Shown: positions 25,977-34,027 of the stretch, one piece after another
How the letters are laid out: each line of letters starts with the position of its first letter
Position numbering within the stretch: position 1 is the first letter of the stretch
From: Caulobacter vibrioides
GTDB taxonomy: Bacteria > Pseudomonadota > Alphaproteobacteria > Caulobacterales > Caulobacteraceae
Length of the DNA stretch: 64,000 bases
Direction: 5' to 3'
Assembly: GCF_002858865.1 (NCBI RefSeq)
Contig: NZ_PJRR01000009.1
Coordinates: 124,001 to 188,000 of the forward strand
Position numbers and translations under genes: made by a program
Notes under the pieces: generated by a model
What the model was told of the DNA's origin: nothing
Database searches by the model: none
What the model saw: the letters and a program-made list of their open reading frames with translations, nothing else

Positions 25977-26993
25977 TTAGGTCTCGGGCTTCTCGAAGCG
26001 CCGCGCATCCATGGCGGCAGCGTCCGGGCCCAGGTTATCACCCGTCAGATAAGCCGCGACCATGTCAGCCACAAGCGGCGCGAACAACCAGCCATTCCGG
26101 CGAGCCCCAACCGCGAGCATCACCCCCGGCATCCGGCTCCACCCCACCAGGGGGAGGCCATCTGGCGTGGTCACACGAACCCCAACCTCAACCTTAGCGC
26201 TTTCCAGATCGAGGTCTGGACGCAACGTGGCCGCCGCTCGTCGAAGGCCAAGGGTCGCCTCAAGGTCGGGGGTCAGGTCGTCTCGACCGTGCTCCATGGT
26301 CGCTCCGACCGCCAGGACAGCCCCAGGCGCAAGGTAGACGCCCTCCCCGCGAACCACCGGCGCGCCGTCGTCGTCGCACGCCGCCAAGCGCAGGATTTGC
26401 CCCTTGATGGGCGAGAGCATCCTGGTTTCCGGAGCGATCTCCCCCTGTCGAAGCCCCGGCCCCGTGGCCAGGATCAGGGTGTCGAAAGACTCTTGCCCGC
26501 CATCCGCCAGCTCAAGCACGCCAGCCTCGAAGCCACGCACCGCAAGCGCTCGGAACACGGCGCCGGCTTCGCTGGCGGCCCCTCGCAACGCCAACAGCCC
26601 CGCTCGCGCGTCGATGCGCCAGTCCTCTGCGATGAAGACGCCCGCAGGCTCGCCCAAGGCCCCAAGGCGCGAGGCGACCTCGTTTCGCCAGGCGTCGGAG
26701 CCCTCGATCCGCACGCCATCCCGCTCCAGCCCAAGGCCAAGCGCACGCGCGACGTCGGGCCAAAGGTCCCGCGCGCGCTTCATGATATCGAGGTGGTTGC
26801 GCGAAGCGGGGTCGAACAGGGCTTCACTCACCGGCGCTAGCATGCCCGCCGCGACACTGGACGCGTTCGCGTCGCCTGGCGATGGGTCGAAGACCGTCAC
26901 CCTGAAACCCCGTTGCGCCAACCGCAGGGCCACAGCGGATCCCAAGGCCCCGGCTCCCGCCACGGCGATGCGCGCGCCTGATCGAAGTTTCAT
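25977..26993 (-). CDS. thiO: FAD-dependent glycine oxidase-like protein (ThiO-like)
   Basis: A 338-residue D-amino-acid-oxidase-family flavoenzyme. The FAD motif IAVAGAGALGSAVALRLAQRGFRVTVFD starts at about residue 9, followed by SSVAAGMLAP, a hallmark of ThiO, a second FAD segment LILATGPGLRQ, and the C-terminal GLPLVGWSRMPGVMLAVGARRNGWLFAP. ThiO oxidises glycine to the imine used for the thiazole of thiamine. No other thiamine gene is adjacent. The start at 26993 begins directly before the Rossmann fold; the ribosome site is weak, and an in-frame upstream GTG (VWRAMK) is possible. Confidence 0.8.
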   Translation of the reverse strand: MKLRSGARIAVAGAGALGSAVALRLAQRGFRVTVFDPSPGDANASSVAAGMLAPVSEALFDPASRNHLDIMKRARDLWPDVARALGLGLERDGVRIEGSDAWRNEVASRLGALGEPAGVFIAEDWRIDARAGLLALRGAASEAGAVFRALAVRGFEAGVLELADGGQESFDTLILATGPGLRQGEIAPETRMLSPIKGQILRLAACDDDGAPVVRGEGVYLAPGAVLAVGATMEHGRDDLTPDLEATLGLRRAAATLRPDLDLESAKVEVGVRVTTPDGLPLVGWSRMPGVMLAVGARRNGWLFAPLVADMVAAYLTGDNLGPDAAAMDARRFEKPET

Positions 26994-27206
26994 GGCGCGC
27001 CACACACCTTTAGAGACCCCTGACGTCAAGCCCGAAACAACGCGTAAGGCCTGAAGATCAACCATAAAGATAAACCATACAGCGCGACACTTCAGCGCGA
27101 AGACCCGTTCCGTGCATCCCCGCGCGTGACGACGCAGCCAAGCTCGGTCTATATCCGTTAAGACTTACGGACAGCCGTTTACCGGTATCGAAGGAAATAA
27201 ACGCGG

Positions 27207-27614
27207 ATGAACGATCGACCCGCAGCCGAACAAGCCCATCCCGTTGATCTCTACGTTGGGGCCCGGCTGAGAATTCGTCGCAAGATGATGGGTCTTAGCC
27301 AGACCCAGGTTGCCGACGCCCTTGGCATCACCTTTCAGCAGATTCAGAAGTACGAGCGGGGCGCGAACCGCATCAGCGCCAGCAAGCTCTATGACGCGGC
27401 AAAACTGCTTCAGGCGCCGGTGTCGTACTTCTTTGAAGGACTCGAAGATACCGACGGCGGCGTCGATGACGGGTTTGCTCAGCGCATGACCGAGTTCGTG
27501 TCGACGCCCGAAGGCCTCGAGCTGGCCAGCCTCTTCCCGCGTCTCGCCGACCGGCGCCTGCGTCGCCGCGTGGTGGATCTCGTCCGCGCCATGGTGGACG
27601 ACGACGCCCCCTGA
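27207..27614 (+). CDS. XRE-family transcriptional regulator
   Basis: A 135-residue DNA-binding protein. The XRE/Cro HTH covers residues 15-70 (VGARLRIRRKMMGLSQTQVADALGITFQQIQKYERGANRISASKLYDAA), followed by an acidic linker and a short helical C-terminal part ending RRRVVDLVRAMVDDDAP. This architecture is frequent in several copies in alphaproteobacteria. A strong intrinsic terminator follows at 27658-27690, so it is monocistronic. Targets unknown. Confidence 0.9.
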   Translation: MNDRPAAEQAHPVDLYVGARLRIRRKMMGLSQTQVADALGITFQQIQKYERGANRISASKLYDAAKLLQAPVSYFFEGLEDTDGGVDDGFAQRMTEFVSTPEGLELASLFPRLADRRLRRRVVDLVRAMVDDDAP

Positions 27615-27657
27615 GGGCCCGCTAGCCCTGTTCTTGGACCTTGCAAGACGGACCGAC

Positions 27658-27690
27658 AGACCCCGCGAACAGCGGGGTCTTTTGGTTTTC
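27658..27690 (+). terminator. Rho-independent terminator of the XRE gene
   Basis: A 9-base stem AGACCCCGC/GCGGGGTCT with a GAACA loop is followed by TTTGGTTTT, 44 bases after the XRE stop codon. Confidence 0.82.
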
Positions 27691-27803
27691 AGAGGAGGAG
27701 AATCGTACGCGTCGCATGGTCCGAGCGTCCTCGATTTCCGGTCCTGTAGACCTTTCACGCCCTCCTTCCGCGTCCGCGAGGCGCTTCAATCGCAAAAAAA
27801 CCC

Positions 27804-27820
27804 CGCCCCACGGGCGTTTT
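27804..27820 (+). terminator. Second short terminator-like hairpin
   Basis: CGCCC-CAC-GGGCG followed by TTTT, with seven A just upstream. It lies 115 bases after the XRE terminator and before the HU promoter. The 27615-27921 gap (307 bases) holds no gene that I can support; this second terminator hints at a short RNA between the two. Confidence 0.4.
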
Positions 27821-27921
27821 GTCCCCGTGAATCGGCATTTTAACCTTTCCTAACGGGTGACAAACGCGATCGGCGTCGTCAGGCTCGAACTTCCCTGATT
27901 CACAGGAATGAGCTTGAGAAG

Positions 27922-28200
27922 ATGAACGTTTCCGATCTGGTCGACGCCGCTGTCGCCGCCGACGAAAAACTGACGAAGACCCAGGCCAAGGCCATCATCG
28001 ACGGCGTCTTCAAGTCGATCTCCGACGCCGCCGTGAAGGGCGAAGAAGTCTCGATCCCCGGCTTCGGCAAGTTCAAGGTCCAGGCTAAGCCGGCCCGCAC
28101 CGGCCGCAACCCGGCCACCGGCGCGACCATCGAAATCGCCGCCAGCAAGAAGGTCGGCTTCACGCCGGCCAAGCAACTGAAGGACGCCGTCAACGGCTAA
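27922..28200 (+). CDS. HU-family nucleoid DNA-binding protein
   Basis: A 92-residue HU/IHF-fold histone-like protein: N-terminal dimerisation helices (MNVSDLVDAAVAADEKLTKTQ), the V-shaped SIPGFGKFKV segment and a beta arm with RTGRNPATGATIEIAASKKVGFTP carrying the DNA-intercalating Pro in RNPATG. The length equals the family norm. It bends and compacts DNA. A stem-rich 120-base region separates it from the radical SAM gene. Confidence 0.95.
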   Translation: MNVSDLVDAAVAADEKLTKTQAKAIIDGVFKSISDAAVKGEEVSIPGFGKFKVQAKPARTGRNPATGATIEIAASKKVGFTPAKQLKDAVNG

Positions 28201-28252
28201 GCCTTCAGAGAGGGGCCGGCCCTTCGGGCGCTGGTCTCTCGCTGCGACTTCG

Positions 28253-28298
28253 GGGTGCGACATCCAGCCTAGTGAGGATGTTGCACCCTAGGCCTTTT
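28253..28298 (+). promoter_or_regulatory. Attenuator-like alternative hairpins before the radical SAM gene
   Basis: Hairpin 1 pairs GGGTGCGACATCC (28253-28265) with GGATGTTGCACCC (28276-28288), a 13-base stem with one G-U pair. Hairpin 2 pairs GCCTAG (28267-28272) with CTAGGC (28288-28293) and is followed by CTTTTCT. The two overlap, so they exclude each other. Hairpin 2 has the form of a weak terminator. It lies 24 bases before the next coding sequence. Confidence 0.4.
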
Positions 28299-28321
28299 CT
28301 GAACAAATCAAGAACGATACC

Positions 28322-29551
28322 GTGCTCGACATGGCCGTTCTCGATCTTCGGCGCAAGCTCGCCATTCTATCCGACGCCGCAAAGTATGACGCATCCTGCG
28401 CATCTTCCGGGGCCGTCAAACGCAACTCACTGAACGGCAAGGGTGTAGGCTCCACGGAGGGCATGGGCATCTGTCACGCCTATGCGCCCGACGGACGCTG
28501 CATCAGCCTGCTGAAGATCCTGCTGACCAACTTCTGCATCTACGACTGCGCCTACTGCATCAACCGGATCTCGTCGAACACGCCCCGGGCGCGGTTCACC
28601 GTGCAGGAGGTCGTCGATCTCACCCTCAACTTCTACAAGCGCAACTATATCGAGGGCCTGTTCCTGTCGTCGGGTGTCATCCGATCCGGGGACTACACGA
28701 TGGAAGAGATGGTTCGGGTGGCCAAGTCGCTGCGGCTCGAGCATGACTTCCGAGGCTACATCCATCTGAAGCTGATTCCCGAGGCCTCACCCGAGCTCGC
28801 GGCGGAAGCGGGTCTCTACGCCGATCGGGTGTCGATCAATATCGAGCTGCCGCGCGATGACAGCTTGAAGGCCCTGGCGCCCGAAAAAGACCCCACCGAC
28901 ATCAAGCGCGCCATGGGGCGCATGCGACTGGCCATCGACGACCATGCCGAGCCAGGGCGAAAGGCCCGCCGTCGCGCCTTTGCGCGGAGCCAGTCCACCC
29001 AACTGATCGTCGGCGCCGACGAGGCCAAGGATGGAGATATCCTCTCCCGCAGCGCCAACCTGTACGGCGCCTATCGGCTCAGCCGCGTCTACTACTCGGC
29101 ATTCAGCCCCATCCCTGACGCCAGCCACCGGCTGCCGCTCGTCCGACCTCCGCTGCTCCGAGAGCACCGTCTCTATCAGGCCGATTGGCTGATGCGGTTC
29201 TACGGCTTCGCGCAGTCCGAGATCGTCGCGGCCGGCCAGGACCTCGACCTGTCGGTCGACCCAAAGACCAGCTGGGCGCTCAGGCATCGAGACCGGTTCC
29301 CCGTCGACGTCCAGATCGCGGACAAGGAGACGCTCCTCCGGATCCCAGGCCTGGGCGCAAAGGCCGTCGCCAGAGTGCTTGTCGCCCGTCGGGTCACCCG
29401 GCTGACGCTCGACGATCTGAAGCGGGTCGGCGCTGTTGTGAAACGCGCCAAACCTTTCGTCGTGACGGCCGACTGGCGTCCCGGCGCCCTGACCGACCGC
29501 GACGACCTGAAGGCCGTCCTGAGCCCGGCCGTTCAGTTGAGCCTGTTCTGA
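28322..29551 (+). CDS. Putative DNA modification/repair radical SAM protein (UDG-linked family)
   Basis: A 409-residue radical SAM enzyme of the type paired with UdgX. The [4Fe-4S] motif CxxxCxxC is C72, C76, C79 (FCIYDCAYC). Other family segments are GICHAYAPDGRC, LFLSSGVIRSGDYTMEEM and VYYSAFSPIPDA, and the C-terminus carries a helix-hairpin-helix (LLRIPGLGAKAVARVLVAR), a DNA-binding element. The start is GTG at 28322 (an in-frame ATG at 28331 is possible); its ribosome site is weak. The stop shares one base with the next ATG (TGATG). The reaction is not known. Confidence 0.88.
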   Translation: MLDMAVLDLRRKLAILSDAAKYDASCASSGAVKRNSLNGKGVGSTEGMGICHAYAPDGRCISLLKILLTNFCIYDCAYCINRISSNTPRARFTVQEVVDLTLNFYKRNYIEGLFLSSGVIRSGDYTMEEMVRVAKSLRLEHDFRGYIHLKLIPEASPELAAEAGLYADRVSINIELPRDDSLKALAPEKDPTDIKRAMGRMRLAIDDHAEPGRKARRRAFARSQSTQLIVGADEAKDGDILSRSANLYGAYRLSRVYYSAFSPIPDASHRLPLVRPPLLREHRLYQADWLMRFYGFAQSEIVAAGQDLDLSVDPKTSWALRHRDRFPVDVQIADKETLLRIPGLGAKAVARVLVARRVTRLTLDDLKRVGAVVKRAKPFVVTADWRPGALTDRDDLKAVLSPAVQLSLF

Positions 29552-30990
29552 TGCAAGTGGTTCGCCTCGCCTCAGAAGTCGATTTCGCCGGCTGGCGAAG
29601 GGCCGCCAGGGTCCTGCGGGCCCAGGGCGCGCGTCCCGAATCGCTCGTCTGGACGGTGGAGCGCGAGCTCTTCGACAATGCTGAGCCGGTGACGGACGCG
29701 GCAACGACGTTCGTCGTTCCAGCCGCCTTCATGGAAATGGCTCAACAGGTCGTGCTGAACCGGTCGCTGGATCGGTTCGCCCTGCTCTACCGCATTCTCT
29801 GGCGACTGGAGCGCGAGCCGCGATTGATCGAGAACCCCGCCGATCAGGACATGGCGCGCGCCCGCGACATGGCCAAGGCCGTCAGCCGCGCCGCCCACAA
29901 GATGAAGGCGTTCGTCCGCTTTCGCCGGGTGGAGGACGCAGCCAAGGAAACCTACGCGGCCTGGTTCGAACCCGCCCACCGGGTGACCGAGGCTACGGCG
30001 CCCTTCTTCGCACGCCGCTTCTCCAACATGAACTGGACCATCCTGACACCCGACGTCTGCGTGGCCTGGAACGGGCAGCGGCTATTGGTTTCGGAGGGCG
30101 CGGATCCCGCCGACGCGCCGTCCGAAGACGCCCAGGAAGCGCTCTGGCGAACCTACTACGCGTCGATCTTCAATCCGGCCCGTCTCAACCCACGCCAGAT
30201 GCGCCAGGAAATGCCCAAGCGGTACTGGCGAAACCTCCCAGAGGCCGCGCTCATTCCAGGCCTTATCGAAGCCGCCCAGGATCGCGCGGCCGCCATGGTC
30301 ACGACGCCGCCGCGTCCCCCGTCAGAACGCGCTCTGAAGGCCGCGCAGCGCCATGCTCGGGATGCGCCCTACAACGCTGGTGCGCCGACCACTCTGGACG
30401 CCGTGCGCGCCGGCGTCAGCGTCTGTCGGCGCTGCGATCTGTGGCGGGAGGCGACTCAGGGCGTTCCGGGTGACGGGGCGCCCAGCGCGCCCTTGATGTT
30501 TGTCGGCGAACAGCCCGGCGATCAGGAGGATCTCGCGGGCAGCCCCTTGGTGGGTCCTGCAGGACAGATATTCGACCGAGCGCTCGCCGAGGTGGGTGTG
30601 CGGCGCGAGCAGACCTACGTCACGAACGCGGTGAAGCACTTCAAGCATGAACTCAGCGGGAAACGCCGCCTCCACAAGACCCCCACCCAGGGCGAGGTGA
30701 GCGCGTGTCGATGGTGGCTGGACGCGGAGCGGCGATTGGTCAGGCCGACGGTCATCGTGATGCTGGGCGCGACCGCCGCCTTCGGCGTCATGGGGCGGCC
30801 AACGCCTGTCCGTGAAACCAGAGGACGCCCACTTCCCTTGCCGGACGGGGTCCAGGGGCTCGTGACCTTTCATCCGTCGTACCTGCTGCGCCTGCCTGAC
30901 GCTGCGGCGAGAGAAAACGCCTACCGCTCTTTCGTGGACGATCTTCGTCTGGCGGGCCGACTGGCCGGCCTGGCCGCGACATCCCCTTGA
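29551..30990 (+). CDS. DUF4130 / UdgX uracil-DNA glycosylase fusion
   Basis: A 479-residue two-domain protein. Residues 1-240 form the DUF4130 (radical-SAM-linked) domain (VLNRSLDRFALLYRILWRLERE, MKAFVRFRRV, FSNMNWTILTPD). From about residue 285 follows a UdgX domain: CRRCDLWREATQ supplies Fe-S cysteines, GEQPGDQEDLAGSPLVGPAG the uracil pocket, and KRRLH the loop whose His375 corresponds to the residue that links covalently to abasic DNA in mycobacterial UdgX; HPSYLLR closes the site. The frame is open upstream, but ATG 29551 overlaps the radical SAM stop. The two genes form one repair module. Confidence 0.9.
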   Translation: MQVVRLASEVDFAGWRRAARVLRAQGARPESLVWTVERELFDNAEPVTDAATTFVVPAAFMEMAQQVVLNRSLDRFALLYRILWRLEREPRLIENPADQDMARARDMAKAVSRAAHKMKAFVRFRRVEDAAKETYAAWFEPAHRVTEATAPFFARRFSNMNWTILTPDVCVAWNGQRLLVSEGADPADAPSEDAQEALWRTYYASIFNPARLNPRQMRQEMPKRYWRNLPEAALIPGLIEAAQDRAAAMVTTPPRPPSERALKAAQRHARDAPYNAGAPTTLDAVRAGVSVCRRCDLWREATQGVPGDGAPSAPLMFVGEQPGDQEDLAGSPLVGPAGQIFDRALAEVGVRREQTYVTNAVKHFKHELSGKRRLHKTPTQGEVSACRWWLDAERRLVRPTVIVMLGATAAFGVMGRPTPVRETRGRPLPLPDGVQGLVTFHPSYLLRLPDAAARENAYRSFVDDLRLAGRLAGLAATSP

Positions 30991-31090
30991 GGCCAGCGGG
31001 TGATCGCTGGGCCATCAAGACAGCGCCCAGGTCGTCAAGCGCCCGCGAGAAGGTGAACGACCAGCGCCGCAGACACCGAGGTCAGAAACG

Positions 31091-31117
31091 AAAAAAGCCC
31101 GGCTAGGCCGGGCTTTT
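31091..31117 (-). terminator. Intrinsic terminator after tRNA-His
   Basis: The stem GCCCGG/CCGGGC with a CTAGG loop is flanked by A and T runs; on the minus strand it ends in a run of six U, 14 bases past the tRNA. It may also stop the UdgX transcript from the other side, since AAAA...TTTT is symmetric. Confidence 0.8.
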
Positions 31118-31130
31118 CAAGGACTTGCGA

Positions 31131-31207
31131 TGGTACCAGCTCTCGGGCTCGAACCGAGGACCTCTAGATCCACAATCTAGCGCTCTAACCAACTGAGCTA
31201 AGCCGGC
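31131..31207 (-). tRNA. tRNA-His (anticodon GTG), without G-1 and with A73
   Basis: Full cloverleaf: acceptor GCCGGCT/AGCTGGT with two G-U pairs, D arm GCTC/GAGC, anticodon stem CTAGA/TCTAG with loop TTGTGGA, T arm CTCGG/CCGAG, discriminator A and encoded CCA. The base before G1 is A, so the G-1 usual for tRNA-His is not encoded, and position 73 is A instead of C. This is the known alphaproteobacterial exception. Confidence 0.97.
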
Positions 31208-31279
31208 TCATCGCGAGGCGTTGTCTTTAGTGGGATCGCCCTTCGGGATCAAGCACCGATCCCGATGTTTTGAACGGAA

Positions 31280-31309
31280 AACGCCCCGGAGTCGAAACTC
31301 CGGGGCGTT
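31280..31309 (-). terminator. Intrinsic terminator after tonB operon
   Basis: A perfect 13-base stem AACGCCCCGGAGT/ACTCCGGGGCGTT with a CGAA (UUCG on the transcribed strand) tetraloop lies 27 bases past the tonB stop, followed by TTTCC on the minus strand. Confidence 0.82.
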
Positions 31310-31335
31310 CCCTAACTTTCGCTGTGATCCAGGCC

Positions 31336-32067
31336 CTATTGCGGGACTTGGAACACCAGCGGGACGGTCACCTGGCCACCGTCGACGGGCGCGCCGTCGA
31401 GGGTCTTGGGCTTCATCCGGAACAGGCGCGACAAGCGGATAGCCGCATCGCCGAAGCCCATGTCCGCCGGCGATTCGGAAACCACCGAGCAGCCTTCCAG
31501 AGTGCCCTTAGCCGTCACGGTGCACGAGATCGTCGCGCGACCGCTGACTTCCATCCGCTGAGCACGGTCCGGATAGTACCGGGCCATGTCTTCACCCGAG
31601 GGCTTACGGGCCCAGTCGGGACGCGTGATGACCGACGCACGAGCCGGCGGGTTCGAAGGAACCGGCGGCGTGGGCGAGATCACCGGCGGAGCCGTTTGTT
31701 CCACCCGCTTTTCAACGGGCGGGATCGGCAGCGGCGGCGGCGGCGTCACGTCCGGCGGCGGAGCCACCGGCGGGCGCGGCTGAACCACGGCCGGAGGCGG
31801 CGGCGGTTCATTGGTCGGCGGCGGCGGCGGCGGAGGTGGCGGCGGCGGCGGCGGCGGCGGAGGCAGCTCCACAACCGTCGCGTCGTCCGAGTACTCCTGG
31901 AACACCGCTTCGAACTTCTGCTTCGCCAGATAAGCGAACAGCAGCGCGTGCAGACCAGCCACGACGGTCAGGGAGATACCAAAGGCACCGAAACCCTTCT
32001 TGCGACGTGGGCCTTCCGACGTGAGCGGATCGTAGCGGCGATGCTCGGGCGTATTTTGATCAGCCAT
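31336..32067 (-). CDS. tonB: TonB energy transducer
   Basis: A 243-residue TonB protein: cytoplasmic N-terminus, one anchor near residues 28-48 (GAFGISLTVVAGLHALLFAYL), a Pro-rich spacer with a run of about 16 prolines around residue 70-85, and a C-terminal TonB domain (YYPDRAQRMEVSGRATISC, ESPADMGFGDAAIRLSRLF). Third gene of exbB-exbD-tonB, ten bases after exbD. It transmits the proton-motive force to outer-membrane TonB-dependent receptors, which Caulobacter uses heavily for nutrient uptake. Confidence 0.94.
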   Translation of the reverse strand: MADQNTPEHRRYDPLTSEGPRRKKGFGAFGISLTVVAGLHALLFAYLAKQKFEAVFQEYSDDATVVELPPPPPPPPPPPPPPPPTNEPPPPPAVVQPRPPVAPPPDVTPPPPLPIPPVEKRVEQTAPPVISPTPPVPSNPPARASVITRPDWARKPSGEDMARYYPDRAQRMEVSGRATISCTVTAKGTLEGCSVVSESPADMGFGDAAIRLSRLFRMKPKTLDGAPVDGGQVTVPLVFQVPQ

Positions 32068-32077
32068 GCATCACCCC

Positions 32078-32512
32078 CTACTGGCTATCATCCCGTCCGA
32101 CGAGCGCCACGCTATAGAAGCCGTTATCCTGGAGGGTGTTCATCACCTCCATGAAAGCCCCGTAGCGAACCTTTTCGTCGGCCCGGATGAAGATGCGCTC
32201 CTTGCTCGGATCGCGACGGCCCATGTTCTTGGTGATGTCGTAGCCCAGCTCATCGATGCTGGTCTCGTTGTCACCAAGGTAGAGCTGCCCCGACTGTTTG
32301 ATCGAGACGTAAACCGGCTTGGATGGAGGCGGCGAGGATTTCGCCACCGCCGGCGGCAGGTTCACTTCGACCGACACGGAGGCCAGCGGAGCCGCCACCA
32401 TGAAGATGATCAGGAGCACCAGCATAACGTCCACGAAGGGCGTAACGTTGATCTCGCTGTTCTGTTCGACGTTGAACCTGTCGCCCCCACCGCCTGAAAG
32501 CTTGGCGGCCAT
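32078..32512 (-). CDS. exbD: ExbD biopolymer transport protein
   Basis: A 144-residue inner-membrane protein with one transmembrane helix (INVTPFVDVMLVLLIIFMVAAPL, residues about 21-43) containing the essential Asp of the FVDVML motif, and a periplasmic domain ending NTLQDNGFYSVALVGRDD. It starts five bases after the exbB stop. It forms the proton channel core with ExbB. Confidence 0.96.
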   Translation of the reverse strand: MAAKLSGGGGDRFNVEQNSEINVTPFVDVMLVLLIIFMVAAPLASVSVEVNLPPAVAKSSPPPSKPVYVSIKQSGQLYLGDNETSIDELGYDITKNMGRRDPSKERIFIRADEKVRYGAFMEVMNTLQDNGFYSVALVGRDDSQ

Positions 32513-32517
32513 GGGTG

Positions 32518-33426
32518 TTACGCCCCCTTGTCGAGCTGGCGCGAGATGGCGTTCATCAGTTCAGCAACGAAACCTTCCGAACGCGTGCCGTAGGCCGAGA
32601 TGCGGGTCTGGAAGTAGTTGTAGAAGATAACGGCCGGGATAGCGGCGAACAGACCGATACCGGTGGCGAGCAGGGCTTCAGCGATACCCGGCGCGACGAC
32701 GGCGAGGTTGGTCGTGTTGGTGTTCGCGATGCCGATGAACGAGGTCATGATGCCGTACACGGTACCGAACAGACCGATGAACGGACCACCCGAACCGACC
32801 GAGGCCAGGAACACCATGCCGCCCGACAGGCGCTTGGCCAGCGAGGACTGAACGGCGTTGATGGCGTAGGTCGCGCGGCTCAGGGTCGAGTCGCGGTGCT
32901 CGCCGGCGACGGCCAGGCCGGCCTGACGCGACAGCTCAACTTCCTGCGAGGCGGCGGCGGCCATGTCGGCCATCGGGTTGCCTTCGAACTCTTCCGACGA
33001 GCTGATGCGCGCGATGTCGGCGATCGAGCGAGCGCCGCGGAAGGCTTCCAGGAACTTGTCCGATTGCTTGTTGAGCGCGGCGAACTCGAAAATCTTGGTG
33101 AGCAGCAGCACCCACGAGAAAACCGAGGCCAGCACCAGGCCGATCATGACGACCTTAACGACGACGCCGGCCTGCATGAACATGCCGATCGGGGTCAGCG
33201 AGTGAGCGGCCGGCGCAGCGGCCTCTTCGGCCGGAGCGGCTTCGGGAGCCGGGGCGGCGGCGGCGGCGTCCGCGGCCGGAGCGGCGGCGGCGTCGGTGGC
33301 CGGTTGAGCTTCAGCAGTAGCGGCGGCGGGAGCCGCGGCGTCCTGGGCAAAAGCCGGGGCGCTCGCCATCAGCGCCATGGCGCCGACGAGAGCGATGAAG
33401 GGGGTCTTCCGTTTAATGTCGAGCAT
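32518..33426 (-). CDS. exbB: ExbB/TolQ-family proton channel with signal peptide
   Basis: A 302-residue ExbB. It carries a cleavable signal (ALVGAMALMASAPAFAQ, residues 12-28) and an Ala/Pro/Glu-rich periplasmic segment to about residue 78, absent from E. coli ExbB. Three transmembrane helices follow, with the conserved SVGSGGPFIGLFGTVYGIM and ALLATGIGLFAAIPAVIFYN segments. The ATG at 33426 begins the signal peptide; the upstream frame extension to 33579 is rejected. First gene of the operon. Confidence 0.94.
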   Translation of the reverse strand: MLDIKRKTPFIALVGAMALMASAPAFAQDAAAPAAATAEAQPATDAAAAPAADAAAAAPAPEAAPAEEAAAPAAHSLTPIGMFMQAGVVVKVVMIGLVLASVFSWVLLLTKIFEFAALNKQSDKFLEAFRGARSIADIARISSSEEFEGNPMADMAAAASQEVELSRQAGLAVAGEHRDSTLSRATYAINAVQSSLAKRLSGGMVFLASVGSGGPFIGLFGTVYGIMTSFIGIANTNTTNLAVVAPGIAEALLATGIGLFAAIPAVIFYNYFQTRISAYGTRSEGFVAELMNAISRQLDKGA

Positions 33427-33648
33427 CTGTCGCCAGTTCCTGATTGGTCTAGCACGTTTGGACCGAGGGTCGTCGCGCGAGAGCGTCTCCACCCTAACTC
33501 TGAATAGTCCGCCTGGAGCTCGATAGCTCTCCCCCCCAGCGGACCCGCTTCGCTGCGCTCGACCCGTTACGCCCCTCACGAGGACCAGCCTCCAGAAGGA
33601 TCGTTTCGAAGCGCGTGCAACCGACGCCCTTTTGGGGCTCCGGTCTTA

Positions 33649-33668
33649 CCGCAATGTTAGAATTGCGG
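33649..33668. promoter_or_regulatory. Inverted repeat upstream of exbB
   Basis: CCGCAAT-GTTAGA-ATTGCGG is a perfect 7-6-7 inverted repeat 222 bases upstream of the exbB start. It is a candidate operator for the exbB-exbD-tonB operon; the protein that binds it is unknown. Confidence 0.45.
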
Positions 33669-34027
33669 CTGGGGTCCTTTGGCAACCCCTTTTCGTACCG
33701 TCAAGGGTCTCATTTGGGCACAAATTCATCGTCACGCCCCCGCCCCCCTGGCGTTTGCCGCAGTGCACAAAACGGTTTTCCGGATTTCGGGGCGGTTTTT
33801 CCCTACCAAAGAGAAAAACCATGCTGCATTGCAGCAAGGCAACAAAACGCGGGTCTTTGAAGAAAGGCGCCTGTCTGCACGGCAGATGGGAGGTCCGTAC
33901 GGCGGAAACAAGCGGGGCCGCCGATGACGCGAGGCGGGCGCCGGGCAATGCGACCGGGGTCGGAATCGAACGGATCAAAGAATTGACGGATAGCCATGGC
34001 TTCAATTTTGCGGACCGCGCCGCCGCG

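Noticed and set aside
29185..29550. Upstream extension of the UdgX frame inside the radical SAM gene
   Set aside because: The region codes for the radical SAM C-terminus in another frame; the Pro/Arg-rich reading is a shadow and ATG 29551 is the coupled start.
31801..31870. GGC/CGG triplet run resembling a microsatellite
   Set aside because: It encodes the poly-proline spacer of TonB, a normal feature; length variation is possible but the run itself is explained.
33220..33345. GGC-rich quasi-repeat in the exbB 5' part
   Set aside because: It encodes the Ala/Pro/Glu-rich periplasmic segment after the signal peptide, typical of Caulobacter ExbB.
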